Shown here one piece after another: positions 53,961-62,583 of a DNA stretch of 64,000 nucleotides. A model generated the notes under the pieces. The model ran no database searches. It was not told where the DNA came from and saw nothing but the letters and a program-made list of their open reading frames with translations. Numbering within the stretch: the stretch's first letter is position 1; the number at the start of each line of letters is the position of its first letter. The DNA lies in the NCBI GenBank assembly GCA_016716225.1, contig JADJWT010000001.1, positions 3,234,501 to 3,298,500 on the forward strand, given 5' to 3'. Made by a program: the position numbers and the translations under genes. The stretch comes from Ignavibacteriota bacterium. GTDB lineage: Bacteria > Bacteroidota > Ignavibacteria > Ignavibacteriales > Melioribacteraceae.

Positions 53961-54705
53961 AAATATTTTGAAAGCTGAAAATATTTCTAAACATTATTCC
54001 GATCAAGTTGGATATACAATTCATCTTTTAGAAAATATTTCTTTCTCAATTAATAAAAATGAGTTTGCCACTATCTTAGCTCCAAAAGGTTCCGGTAAAA
54101 CTTCATTGTTAAAAATTATTTCTGGATTAGAAAATCCTTCTGCTGGAAAAATTATTTCCGAAAGTAAAAAAATATTTTTCATTCCTTCAAAACCTTCATC
54201 TTTTCCTTGGCTAAATGTTTATGATAATATTTCTTTCAATACTAAATTGGATAGAAATAAAATTGATGAAATAATAAAATTAGTTGGATTACATGGATAC
54301 GATGAACATTTTCTGCATACTAAAAGTGAAGGATTTAGATTTAGAATTTCCATTGCAAGAGCTTTAGCAAATGAACCAGATTTATTAGTTATTGATGAAC
54401 CTTTCAATAATCTTAATGACAAAACTCGTGAAGAAATTTACATTTTGTTGCGAAATATTTTCAACATAAAAAAAATATCAATTTTGTTTGGAACAACCAA
54501 TATTACAGAAGCTATTTTTCTTTCTGATAAAATTTATCTGATGAAAAAAAATCCTGGCGAAATTATAGAAAAATTAAAAGTTGATTTATCCAAAAAACGT
54601 GAAATATCTTTGATGGAAACTGAGCAATTTCAATCTTCCAGAAATGAAATTGAAGAAATATTTAAAACTAAACTTCAATGCACACTATATCATTTTTCGG
54701 TTTAA
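53953..54705 (+). CDS. ABC transporter ATPase, SsuB/TauB-like, with several altered motifs
   Basis: In this 250-residue protein Walker A is 'APKGSGKTS' (Lys49 kept, first Gly replaced by Ala43) and Walker B 'LLVIDEP' is intact. Three other motifs are changed. The Q-loop region reads 'FFIPSKPSSFPW' with no Gln, the signature reads 'KSEGFRFRISIARAL' where LSGGMRQR is expected, and the switch His is Thr ('FGTTNITEA' against VTHDIDEA). It can probably bind ATP but may hydrolyse it poorly or only with a partner. It overlaps the permease gene and is eight bases before the carboxylase gene. Confidence 0.85.
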   Translation: MSENILKAENISKHYSDQVGYTIHLLENISFSINKNEFATILAPKGSGKTSLLKIISGLENPSAGKIISESKKIFFIPSKPSSFPWLNVYDNISFNTKLDRNKIDEIIKLVGLHGYDEHFLHTKSEGFRFRISIARALANEPDLLVIDEPFNNLNDKTREEIYILLRNIFNIKKISILFGTTNITEAIFLSDKIYLMKKNPGEIIEKLKVDLSKKREISLMETEQFQSSRNEIEEIFKTKLQCTLYHFSV

Positions 54706-54712
54706 AATTTCT

Positions 54713-56257
54713 ATGTTAGATAAAAATAAAAATCTTGAAAATATTAGAAGCGAAGCTAAACTTGGCGGCGGTGAAGAACGAATAAAATTTCAACATGAAA
54801 AAGGTAAATTAACTGCACGTGAAAGAATTGAATTATTGTTGGATGAAGGAAGTTTTGATGAGATTGATATGTTTGTAAAACATCGATCAAATGATTTCGG
54901 ATTGGATAAACAAAAGTTTTTAGGAGACGGAGTTGTAACTGGATTTGGCAAAATTAATAATCGCCCAGTTGCAATTTATAGTCAAGATTTTACTGTGTTT
55001 GGTGGTTCACTTTCCGAAGCTCATGCCGAGAAAATCTGCAAATTAATGGATATGGCATTGAAAATCGGTATTCCAATAATAGGATTAAACGATTCCGGCG
55101 GAGCAAGAATACAAGAAGGAGTTGTGAGTCTTGGTGGTTACGCTGAGATATTTTTAAGAAATACTTTAGCTTCGGGTGTAATTCCGCAAATTTCTGCAAT
55201 TTTAGGACCATGTGCGGGGGGAGCAGTTTATTCACCGGCAATTACTGATTTTATTTTTATGGCAAAAAAAACAAGTCACATGTTTGTTACTGGACCAAAT
55301 GTTGTAAAAACTGTAACACATGAGGAAGTTTCATTTGAACAACTTGGAGGTGCAGAAACACACACATCAAAAAGTGGAGTTGCACATTTTGCTTATGACA
55401 GTGAAATTGAAGTTTTAAATAACATTAGAAAATTAGTCGATTTTTTACCATTAAATTGGAAAGATAAATCTTTTGAAAAGGAATTTGATTTTAATGCAAA
55501 TTTATTAATACCGGAGTTAGATGAAATTATTCCGGAAAATTCCAACAAACCTTATGATATGCATAAAATAATTTCTAAAATTGTTGATGATGCTGAATTT
55601 CTGGAAGTTCACAAAAATTTTGCTGAGAATATTATTGTTGGATTTGGAAGAATTGGTGGAATTTCGGTTGGAGTAATTGCAAATCAGCCGGCAATTTTAG
55701 CCGGAGTTTTAGATATTAATTCATCTGTAAAAGGTGCAAGATTTGTTAGATTTTGTGATGCATTTAATATTCCGCTTTTGGTTTTAGAAGATGTACCAGG
55801 TTTTCTACCGGGAACAGATCAGGAATGGAATGGAATAATTAAACATGGCGCAAAATTACTATTTGCTTTCAGCGAAGCAACAGTTCCAAAAGTTACAATA
55901 ATTACTCGCAAAGCTTACGGCGGTGCATATGATGTTATGAATTCAAAACACATTCGCGGCGATTTTAATTTTGCTTGGCCAACTGCGGAAATTGCAGTAA
56001 TGGGGCCAAAAGGTGCCGTTGAAATTATATTTAAAAAAGAAATTCAAACATCTGAAAAACCGGAAGAAAAGTTAAATCAAATGTTGGAAGAATATATTGA
56101 GAAATTTGCAAATCCTTATATTGCTGCTGAACGTGGATATATTGATGATGTAATTAAACCAAGCGAAACAAAATTAAAATTAGTAAATGCATTTCAATTG
56201 TTAAAAACAAAAGTTGATACTAATCCAAAGAAAAAACATTCAAATATTCCTTTGTAA
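54713..56257 (+). CDS. Acyl-CoA carboxylase carboxyltransferase (beta) subunit
   Basis: ATG at 54713 is preferred over one at 54644 inside the ATPase gene. The 514-residue protein is a crotonase-fold carboxyltransferase: 'GKLTARERIELLLDEGSFDE', 'GGSLSEAHAEKICKLMD', 'NDSGGARIQEGV', 'GPCAGGAVYSPA' for the N-terminal half, and 'DVPGFLPGTDQEWNGIIKHG' and 'RKAYGGAYDVM' for the C-terminal half. This matches propionyl-CoA carboxylase beta (PccB) or methylmalonyl-CoA decarboxylase alpha (MmdA). No biotin carboxylase or carrier gene is near, so the partner must be elsewhere. Confidence 0.93.
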   Translation: MLDKNKNLENIRSEAKLGGGEERIKFQHEKGKLTARERIELLLDEGSFDEIDMFVKHRSNDFGLDKQKFLGDGVVTGFGKINNRPVAIYSQDFTVFGGSLSEAHAEKICKLMDMALKIGIPIIGLNDSGGARIQEGVVSLGGYAEIFLRNTLASGVIPQISAILGPCAGGAVYSPAITDFIFMAKKTSHMFVTGPNVVKTVTHEEVSFEQLGGAETHTSKSGVAHFAYDSEIEVLNNIRKLVDFLPLNWKDKSFEKEFDFNANLLIPELDEIIPENSNKPYDMHKIISKIVDDAEFLEVHKNFAENIIVGFGRIGGISVGVIANQPAILAGVLDINSSVKGARFVRFCDAFNIPLLVLEDVPGFLPGTDQEWNGIIKHGAKLLFAFSEATVPKVTIITRKAYGGAYDVMNSKHIRGDFNFAWPTAEIAVMGPKGAVEIIFKKEIQTSEKPEEKLNQMLEEYIEKFANPYIAAERGYIDDVIKPSETKLKLVNAFQLLKTKVDTNPKKKHSNIPL

Positions 56258-56359
56258 ATTATTGTTAAATATTTCGATTAAAATCTTCCAATCAATTTTA
56301 ATTAATTATTGTAAATTTCTGTATAACAAAATAATTTGTAATTAATAATAGGTGAAAAA

Positions 56360-57037
56360 ATGAAATTAAAATATTTTTCACATTCGGCATTTCAGATTAC
56401 AACAAATTCCGGAATCACAATTTTAATTGATCCATTTTTGGATGATAATCCAACTTCTCCGGTTAAATCTAAGGATGTTGATGCAAATTATATTATATTA
56501 ACTCACGGACATGGTGATCATATTGGAGATGCTTTCAAAATTGCTAAAAGAACAAATCCCACTTTTATTTGTGTTAATGAACTAGCAAATTATTGTATTT
56601 CAAAAGGATTTAATGCACACAATATGCATATTGGCGGAGCACATAATTTTGAATTTGGTCGAATTAAATTTACAATTGCACATCACGGATCACAAACACC
56701 GGATGGAACTTACGCGGGTGAACCTGCCGGAGTTATTATAACAATTGAAAATAAAACAATTTATCATACCGGGGATACAGCTTTATTTTTTGATATGAAA
56801 TTAATAGGCGAAATGAATAAAGTAAATTATATGCTGCTCCCAATTGGTGATAATTTTACAATGGGAATTGACGATGCAGTAAAAGCAGTTGAATTTGTAA
56901 ATCCGGAAATTGCAATTCCAATTCATTTTAATACTTTTTCCATAATTGAAGCAAATCCAAATGAATTTAAGAAAAAAGTTGAATCAATAAATAAAAAATG
57001 TATTATTCTTAATTTTGGTGAAGAGATTGAATTGTAA
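56360..57037 (+). CDS. UPF0173-type metal-dependent hydrolase
   Basis: The 225-residue MBL-fold protein has 'THGHGDHIGDA' and 'AHHGSQTPDGTYAGEPAG', plus 'YHTGDTALFFDMKLI', all typical of the UPF0173 (YtkL-like) family. Function is unknown. It lies alone between the carboxylase gene and parA. Confidence 0.92.
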   Translation: MKLKYFSHSAFQITTNSGITILIDPFLDDNPTSPVKSKDVDANYIILTHGHGDHIGDAFKIAKRTNPTFICVNELANYCISKGFNAHNMHIGGAHNFEFGRIKFTIAHHGSQTPDGTYAGEPAGVIITIENKTIYHTGDTALFFDMKLIGEMNKVNYMLLPIGDNFTMGIDDAVKAVEFVNPEIAIPIHFNTFSIIEANPNEFKKKVESINKKCIILNFGEEIEL

Positions 57038-57103
57038 ATTTAGGAATTTAACATTAGATTGTAATTTTAAAAAAGTTTTTAAGTATTGTAATTTTAGGTA
57101 TTC

Positions 57104-57889
57104 ATGGCAAATATTATAGCAATTGCCAACCAAAAGGGGGGCGTAGGAAAAACATCAACAGCAATAAATTTATCTGCATCTGTGGCGGCGGCAGAATTTA
57201 AAACATTGCTTATTGATATTGATCCTCAAGCAAATTCATCGCATGGTTTAGGAATTTACAATAACGAAAATTCCATTTATAACGTAATTATTGGAAATGT
57301 TCCAATTGAAAATTGTGTAGTAAATTCTTATATGCCAAATCTAGATATTTTACCATCTCATATTGATTTAGTTGGAGCTGAAATTGAAATAGTCAATATG
57401 GAAAATAGAGAAAAATTGTTAAAAAAATCATTAACGGAAATTACTACTGAATATGATTTCATAATTATCGATTGTCCACCATCGTTAAGTTTACTAACAT
57501 TAAATGCATTAACTGCAGCTGATTCTGTAATTATTCCGGTGCAGTGCGAGTATTTTGCTTTGGAAGGTTTGGGACAATTACTAAATACAATTAATATTGT
57601 TAAAAAGCAGTTAAATCCAAATTTGGCAATTAATGGTGTTTTGTTAACAATGTATGATCAAAGATTGAATTTATCAAATCAAGTTGTTGAAGAAGTTAAA
57701 AAATATTTTGGCGAAAAAGTTTTTACGACAATTATTCATAGAAATGTAAAAATTTCTGAAGCTCCAAGTCATGCAAAACCCGTAATTTTATATGATGCAA
57801 TTTCAACGGGAGCAAAAAATTATATTTCACTAGCATCAGAAGTAATAAACAGATGTAATCATAAACAGTTGAGCATAAAAGATAAATGA
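57104..57889 (+). CDS. parA: Chromosome partitioning ATPase ParA (Soj)
   Basis: The 261-residue protein has the deviant Walker A 'NQKGGVGKTSTAINL', 'IDIDPQANSSHGLG' and 'IIDCPPSLSLLTLNAL'. It uses ATP-dependent DNA binding to move ParB-parS complexes. It overlaps parB by four bases (ATGA). No parS-like palindrome was seen in the window. Confidence 0.96.
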   Translation: MANIIAIANQKGGVGKTSTAINLSASVAAAEFKTLLIDIDPQANSSHGLGIYNNENSIYNVIIGNVPIENCVVNSYMPNLDILPSHIDLVGAEIEIVNMENREKLLKKSLTEITTEYDFIIIDCPPSLSLLTLNALTAADSVIIPVQCEYFALEGLGQLLNTINIVKKQLNPNLAINGVLLTMYDQRLNLSNQVVEEVKKYFGEKVFTTIIHRNVKISEAPSHAKPVILYDAISTGAKNYISLASEVINRCNHKQLSIKDK

Positions 57890-58833
57890 GTGATAAAAAT
57901 AAACCGGCTCTTGGAAGAGGTTTAGAAGCATTATTAAATCCTTCAATCAAAATTGAAAATCATGAAAATATTGATTTGGCAAATCAAAATCTTAGTAATG
58001 ATGATGGAATTTCTCAAGATATTTTAGCAAAAATTGAAGTTGAAAATATTTCTCCAAATCCGTTTCAACCAAGAACTGAATTTGATGCGGAAGCTTTGGA
58101 TGAACTTAAAAAATCTATTCTTCAAAATGGATTAATTCAGCCAATAACGGTTAGACGAATTTCAGAAAATAAATATGAGTTAATTTCGGGAGAAAGAAGA
58201 CTTCGCGCTGTTAAAGAAATTGGATACAAAACAATTCCGGCTTATATTATTGTTGTGGAAACCAAAGAAGCAATGCTGGCTTTGGCTTTAATCGAAAATA
58301 TTCAAAGGGAAAAATTAAATCCGATAGAAATTGCACACGCTTATAAAAAATTAATTGATGAGTGTAATTTATCACAAGAAGAAGTTTCTGAAAAAGTTGG
58401 AAAAGATAGAACAACAATTACGAACACAATTAGATTATTAAAACTTCCTATTGAAATTCAGAACAGTTTAGTAAAAGATGAAATTTCATTTGGTCACGCA
58501 CGTGCAATAATTAATATTTATGATGAAAGATTACAGCTTCAAATTCTTGAGAAAATAAAAAAAGAAAATCTATCTGTTAGAAAAGTTGAGCAAATTGTAA
58601 AATCTTTTCTTGAAGGAAAAAAATCTGAAAAGAAAGAACAAACAATTTTAAATGATCAAGATTTAATTTCTCAAAGAGATATTGAAAATAAATTGCGGAT
58701 AATTTTTGGAACCAAAGTAATTTGTAAACAAAGAAAAGACGGCGCCGGACAAATTACAATAGATTTTTATTCAAATGAAGAACTTGATAGATTATTTGAA
58801 CTTTTTGATTTAATTGAAAAAGCTAATTCTTAA
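57886..58833 (+). CDS. parB: Chromosome partitioning protein ParB
   Basis: The 315-residue protein has 'ALGRGLEALL' at the start, the CTP-binding/ParB N-domain ('NPFQPRTEFD', 'LIQPITVRR', 'LISGERRLRAVKEIG'), a helix-turn-helix ('LSQEEVSEKVGKDRTTITNT') and a C-terminal dimerisation domain. Its last 20 bases overlap the next gene. It spreads from parS and loads SMC. Confidence 0.96.
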   Translation: MSDKNKPALGRGLEALLNPSIKIENHENIDLANQNLSNDDGISQDILAKIEVENISPNPFQPRTEFDAEALDELKKSILQNGLIQPITVRRISENKYELISGERRLRAVKEIGYKTIPAYIIVVETKEAMLALALIENIQREKLNPIEIAHAYKKLIDECNLSQEEVSEKVGKDRTTITNTIRLLKLPIEIQNSLVKDEISFGHARAIINIYDERLQLQILEKIKKENLSVRKVEQIVKSFLEGKKSEKKEQTILNDQDLISQRDIENKLRIIFGTKVICKQRKDGAGQITIDFYSNEELDRLFELFDLIEKANS

Positions 58834-59320
58834 AATACTTTTCCTTAGTATCATAAGTTTTATTAGTGTTTTTTGTCAAAACATTGATAAAGATTCCGTT
58901 TCTACAATTAACGAAGATGACTCGACTTTTATTATGCAAAAATCACCAACTGGAGCAATGTTAAGAAGTGCGATAATTCCTGGTTGGGGACAATTATATA
59001 ATGAATCATATTGGAAAATTCCAATAATTTGGGGAGCATCAGCCTGGTTTATTTATGCTTGGATTAGACAAGATGATAATTATAATTATTACAGAGATTT
59101 ATACAACAAAAGTCTTATCGAAACGTCTAACGGTAATGCAAATTATAAAAAATTACGAGATTTTTACCGAGATGACAGAGATTTATTTGCAATTTATTTG
59201 GGCTTAACTTATTTCTTAAATATTATTGATGCATATGTAGATGCACATTTATTTGATTTTGATATTGGAATGAACAGTTTTACAAATGAACCGGAATTTA
59301 AAATTAAACTCAATTTTTGA
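58814..59320 (+). CDS. DUF5683 domain protein
   Basis: The 168-residue protein starts at TTG 58814 with a signal peptide (1-21, 'FISVFCQ'). The DUF5683 mark 'LRSAIIPGWGQLYNESYWK' is followed by a membrane-spanning hairpin around 'IIWGASAWFIYAWI' and 'YLGLTYFLNIIDAYVDAHL'. A DUF5683 gene next to parB is a familiar arrangement in Bacteroidota. Function is unknown. It overlaps both neighbours. Confidence 0.85.
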   Translation: MKKLILKILFLSIISFISVFCQNIDKDSVSTINEDDSTFIMQKSPTGAMLRSAIIPGWGQLYNESYWKIPIIWGASAWFIYAWIRQDDNYNYYRDLYNKSLIETSNGNANYKKLRDFYRDDRDLFAIYLGLTYFLNIIDAYVDAHLFDFDIGMNSFTNEPEFKIKLNF

Positions 59321-60024
59321 TGAATACAAATTTTAACATTTGCCAAAATTGCGGAGAAAAAAATCCATTATATTTAAATAAATGTACAAAATGTCATCAT
59401 TATTTTAGGGCTGCGGTTGTTAATATTGATTTATGGAGCACGATTTGGAAAATTTTTGAAACACCAAATGATGCGTTAAAAAACATAATTTATGCGGAAC
59501 ACAAAAATTTTATAACATTTTTGACATTTTTTCTTTCCATTAAATTTCTACTGATTTCTGCATTTGTTCAGTCATTTATTGATGACAGCGTAATGAATTC
59601 TACGAGTTTTATTTATAATATTTTAATTCAATCGGCAATTTATATATTATTTTTGATACTATTTTCAATCATCCTAAATGTAAGTCTAAAGAAATTTACG
59701 AAAACAAAATTTAGAAATACTTTTTCCTTAACAATATTTTCATTTATTCCAATAATACTCTCATTGTTCGTTTTAACACCAATTGAATATGGAATATTTG
59801 GGAAACACTGGTTTATTTTTAATCCATCACCATTTTTAATAAAAGATATTCCAGCTTACATTTTAAGTTTTGTGGAAATTGTTTTTATTGCTTGGAGTTT
59901 TGTTATTTTATTTAAGGGAATTAAACTTCAATCGAATTCGAATATTTTTAGTTTTACGATGCTTTTATTTTTTATATGTTTTTTGATAACTATTATTTAT
60001 AAAATACCTTATATTATTATTTAA
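59320..60024 (+). CDS. YIP1-family membrane protein with N-terminal zinc ribbon
   Basis: Start ATG 59320 overlaps the preceding TGA. The protein of about 234 residues begins with a zinc ribbon ('CQNCGEKNP', 'CTKCHHYF') followed by 'WKIFETPNDALKNI', the usual lead-in to a YIP1 domain, and about five helices. No function is known for bacterial members. It converges with the Ppx gene and their 3' ends overlap by eight bases. Confidence 0.78.
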   Translation: MNTNFNICQNCGEKNPLYLNKCTKCHHYFRAAVVNIDLWSTIWKIFETPNDALKNIIYAEHKNFITFLTFFLSIKFLLISAFVQSFIDDSVMNSTSFIYNILIQSAIYILFLILFSIILNVSLKKFTKTKFRNTFSLTIFSFIPIILSLFVLTPIEYGIFGKHWFIFNPSPFLIKDIPAYILSFVEIVFIAWSFVILFKGIKLQSNSNIFSFTMLLFFICFLITIIYKIPYIII

Positions 60025-60934
60025 GTTTATTAATGTAATCAATTATAATTCCATATCTTAAACCTCTTCCACTAACAAATATTTTATCAAGTTTTTTTAA
60101 TTTCATAATTGATTCTAATATTAAAATTCCAGCAAATAAAACATCTTGTCTTCCTTCAACAACATTTCCAAAATTTGCATTCATTTCATCTGGTAAAATT
60201 TTTGCTATTTTTTCTTTTAATTGAATAAGTTCATTCAAAGTAATAAATGAACCTTCTACTTTTTTTTCATTATAATCTTTTAGATTTTGCTTGATGCAAG
60301 ATAAAGTTGTTGGAGTTCCAGCAACAGCAATTGAATTTAAATTATCCGGAATATTTGATGCAAATTCTATAAATAATTTATTCAAAAAATCTTCAGCTTT
60401 GGAAATATCATTTTGAGATATTGGTCTAATGTTAAAATATTTTTCCGTTAAACTAACAACTCCGGTTTGAAAACTATGCTTGAAATAAATTTCTTTAAAA
60501 TTTCCATAAATTATTTCCGTACTTCCGCCGCCAATATCAATTACCATCTTTTTATCAAATTGAGGGAAAGTCGAAGATGCTCCCAAAAATGAAAATTCTG
60601 CTTCAGTTTTTCCATCAATTATTTCAATATCTAAGTCAAGTTTAGATTTTACCAAAGTGCAAATATCATCTGAATTAGAAGCAATCCTCATTGCATTTGT
60701 TGCTTTTAATAAAATTTTTTGAGAATTGTATTTAGTTGCTTTTATTTTATATAGAGTTAAAATTTCGAGTAAATTATTAATTCTGTCATCCAAAATTTTC
60801 TTACCGGGAATCAAATCTTTTCCTAATCTAGGTGATTTATAAATATTAAGTAGGGGAATGAGATTTTTATTTTCAATTTTGGCGATTAATAAAAGAACAG
60901 TATTTGAGCCAATATCCACACTTGCAATGTTCAT
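60017..60934 (-). CDS. Ppx/GppA family phosphatase (exopolyphosphatase-like)
   Basis: ATG at 60934 is preferred over TTG at 60943. The protein of about 305 residues has the ASKHA-fold motifs 'ASVDIGSNTVLLLIA' and 'VIDIGGGSTEIIYG' with 'AGTPTTLSCI' and 'SGRGLRYGIII'. The C-terminal HD-like domain of long Ppx proteins is absent. It removes phosphate from polyphosphate or the 5' end of pppGpp; the choice cannot be made from sequence alone. Confidence 0.9.
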   Translation of the reverse strand: MNIASVDIGSNTVLLLIAKIENKNLIPLLNIYKSPRLGKDLIPGKKILDDRINNLLEILTLYKIKATKYNSQKILLKATNAMRIASNSDDICTLVKSKLDLDIEIIDGKTEAEFSFLGASSTFPQFDKKMVIDIGGGSTEIIYGNFKEIYFKHSFQTGVVSLTEKYFNIRPISQNDISKAEDFLNKLFIEFASNIPDNLNSIAVAGTPTTLSCIKQNLKDYNEKKVEGSFITLNELIQLKEKIAKILPDEMNANFGNVVEGRQDVLFAGILILESIMKLKKLDKIFVSGRGLRYGIIIDYINKLK

Positions 60935-61016
60935 AATTTCCAAGTTTTAATTGAGTTAAAGAATTGTTATTTTCAAATTATAAATTTATTTTCTTTCTAA
61001 ATATAAAATATCATAA

Positions 61017-61289
61017 ATGAAAATTAAAGAAAAAGAATTTGAAGAAGTTCTAGAAGATTTGAAATCTGTTGCTTCTCAAATGGGAGCAAAAGTTAGATTT
61101 GAAAGAGGTGATTTTAAAGGTGGATATTGTATTGTTAAGGAAAGTAAAATTATTGTTTTAAATAGACTATCAACAACTCAGAGAAAAGTTATTACACTTT
61201 CTGCAGCACTTAAAGAACTAGGAGTTGATGAAATCTATTTACCACCAAAATTAAGAGAAATTATTGAACAAATGGATGAAACAAAATGA
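61017..61289 (+). CDS. Conserved-looking small hypothetical protein coupled to aroQ
   Basis: The 90-residue protein starts 'MKIKEKEFEEVLEDLKS' and contains 'GGYCIVKESKIIVLNR' and 'ELGVDEIYLPPKLREII'. It is compact and soluble with mixed alpha/beta pattern and no known motif. It overlaps aroQ by four bases (ATGA), so the two are probably translated together. Function is unknown. Confidence 0.75.
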   Translation: MKIKEKEFEEVLEDLKSVASQMGAKVRFERGDFKGGYCIVKESKIIVLNRLSTTQRKVITLSAALKELGVDEIYLPPKLREIIEQMDETK

Positions 61290-61708
61290 AAATATTAGTT
61301 ATCAATGGACCAAATTTAAATTTATTAGGTAAAAGAGAAGAATCACAATATGGTAATTTAACTCTTGAAAAAATTGAAGAAATTATTAAAAATGAATTTC
61401 CTTCAATTTATTTTGAATTTTACCAAAGTAATTTAGAAGGTGAAATTGTTGAAAAACTTCATAAATCACAAAATAATTTTGATGGAATTCTAATAAATCC
61501 CGGCGGTTACACGCATACATCTGTTGCAATTAGAGATGCTTTGGAAATTGTTAAAATTCCTAAAATTGAAGTTCACCTTTCAAATGTGTCTGCAAGAGAA
61601 GATTTTAGAAAAGTTATGATAACTACGCCAATCACAAATGGTTATGTTTCGGGTTTTAAAGAAAATAGCTACCTAGCGGGTGTTTATTTACTTACCAAAA
61701 TAATTTAA
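61286..61708 (+). CDS. aroQ: Type II 3-dehydroquinate dehydratase
   Basis: The 140-residue enzyme converts 3-dehydroquinate to 3-dehydroshikimate. Diagnostic parts are 'INGPNLNLLGKREESQYG' (catalytic Arg and Tyr), 'NPGGYTHTSVAIRDAL' (His), and 'EVHLSNVSARE'. Length is typical. It is coupled to the hypothetical gene before it. About 290 bases without a visible gene follow. Confidence 0.95.
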   Translation: MKILVINGPNLNLLGKREESQYGNLTLEKIEEIIKNEFPSIYFEFYQSNLEGEIVEKLHKSQNNFDGILINPGGYTHTSVAIRDALEIVKIPKIEVHLSNVSAREDFRKVMITTPITNGYVSGFKENSYLAGVYLLTKII

Positions 61709-61997
61709 ACAAAAAATCGTGCTCCCATCATCGATTATCCCAAAAACTATCAAATTCACAATAACGAATAATTATTCATTCTAGAAATCATTTAAAAATT
61801 TCATACATTTTTTCGAAAATAATTGTATAAAAATTTCCGGTAATAGTTACCTAAGTTAAGCAAAAGCTTGATATATTAGAAATATATTTTAATTTTAAAT
61901 TATCTGATTGTTTGAAGCAAAAATTTAGATTAAATTCTAAACTTGCTATTTTTTAACACTTTATATATTTTAGCTAAAGTATAAATCGAGGAATTAT

Positions 61998-62390
61998 ATG
62001 AAAGATTTTGGCTTAAAAAAATTGTATTACTCCATTTCTGAAGTAAGTAAATTAACTGATTTGGAGCAATATATTTTACGCTATTGGGAAACTGAATTTG
62101 AACAGCTGAAACCTTCTAAAAATAGAGCCGGAAACAGAATTTATACCAACAAAGATATTAAAATGATCCTTTTAATAAAGCATCTTTTAAGAGAAGAAAA
62201 ATATACAATTGAAGGCGCAAAAAAGATTTTAAGTGATCCAAGTGAATTAAATAAAATAAGCACAGAAAGTAAAAATAATTCAAATCAAAATACAGTACCT
62301 CAAGAAGTTGTTATACAAGAACAACGCGATATTAAAAGAGACCTTGAAGATTTAAAGAACTTTTTAGTAGATTTACGTTCTAAGATATAA
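61998..62390 (+). CDS. MerR-family transcriptional regulator
   Basis: The 130-residue protein has an N-terminal winged helix of the MerR type ('YYSISEVSKLTDLEQYILRY', 'WETEFEQL', 'NRIYTNKDIKMI') and a C-terminal coiled coil (about 90-130). There is no ligand or metal-binding domain. GAGGAA precedes the ATG. Its stop codon is five bases from the broken tRNA-Pro. Confidence 0.9.
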   Translation: MKDFGLKKLYYSISEVSKLTDLEQYILRYWETEFEQLKPSKNRAGNRIYTNKDIKMILLIKHLLREEKYTIEGAKKILSDPSELNKISTESKNNSNQNTVPQEVVIQEQRDIKRDLEDLKNFLVDLRSKI

Positions 62391-62394
62391 AACT

Positions 62395-62440
62395 CGGAAC
62401 GTAGCGCAGTCCGGTAGCGTACTTGAATGGGGTTCAAGAG
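62395..62440 (+). pseudogene. 5' half of tRNA-Pro (anticodon GGG), cut at the variable loop
   Basis: The sequence has acceptor 5' strand CGGAACG, a D arm (GCGC, AGTCCGGTA, GCGT) and a full anticodon arm CTTGA-ATGGGGT-TCAAG (anticodon GGG), as in bacterial tRNA-Pro. After 'CAAGAG' at 62440 the match stops: no T arm and no acceptor 3' strand follow. The missing half was not seen in the rest of the window. This is best explained as an attachment-site junction with an integrated element. Confidence 0.85.
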
Positions 62441-62501
62441 TTAATTGAAAATTTGTTTCGAATTTGATTAAAAATCAAAGAAAATAATCGAGAAAATTTT
62501 C

Positions 62502-62523
62502 TTGGTTGCAGATTGGTTGCAAA
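62502..62523 (+). repeat. Two tandem copies of an 11-bp repeat near the tRNA-Pro junction
   Basis: TTGGTTGCAGA (62502-62512) and TTGGTTGCAAA (62513-62523) match at ten of eleven bases. They lie about 60 bases inside the element. Short direct repeats of this kind are where integrase arm-type sites would be expected, but binding is not shown. Confidence 0.6.
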
Positions 62524-62583
62524 ATTGATTTTAAAATATTGAAAAAGATGGCAAAAAATTTGTCATTTTGTTGCTCATAAAAT

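Noticed and set aside
57104..58833. parS site near parAB
   Set aside because: I looked for a GTTTCACGTGAAAC-like palindrome and saw none.
62395..62580. tRNA-Pro with a group I intron
   Set aside because: Bacterial tRNA introns interrupt the anticodon loop or stem; here the break is after the complete anticodon arm and no 3' half follows.
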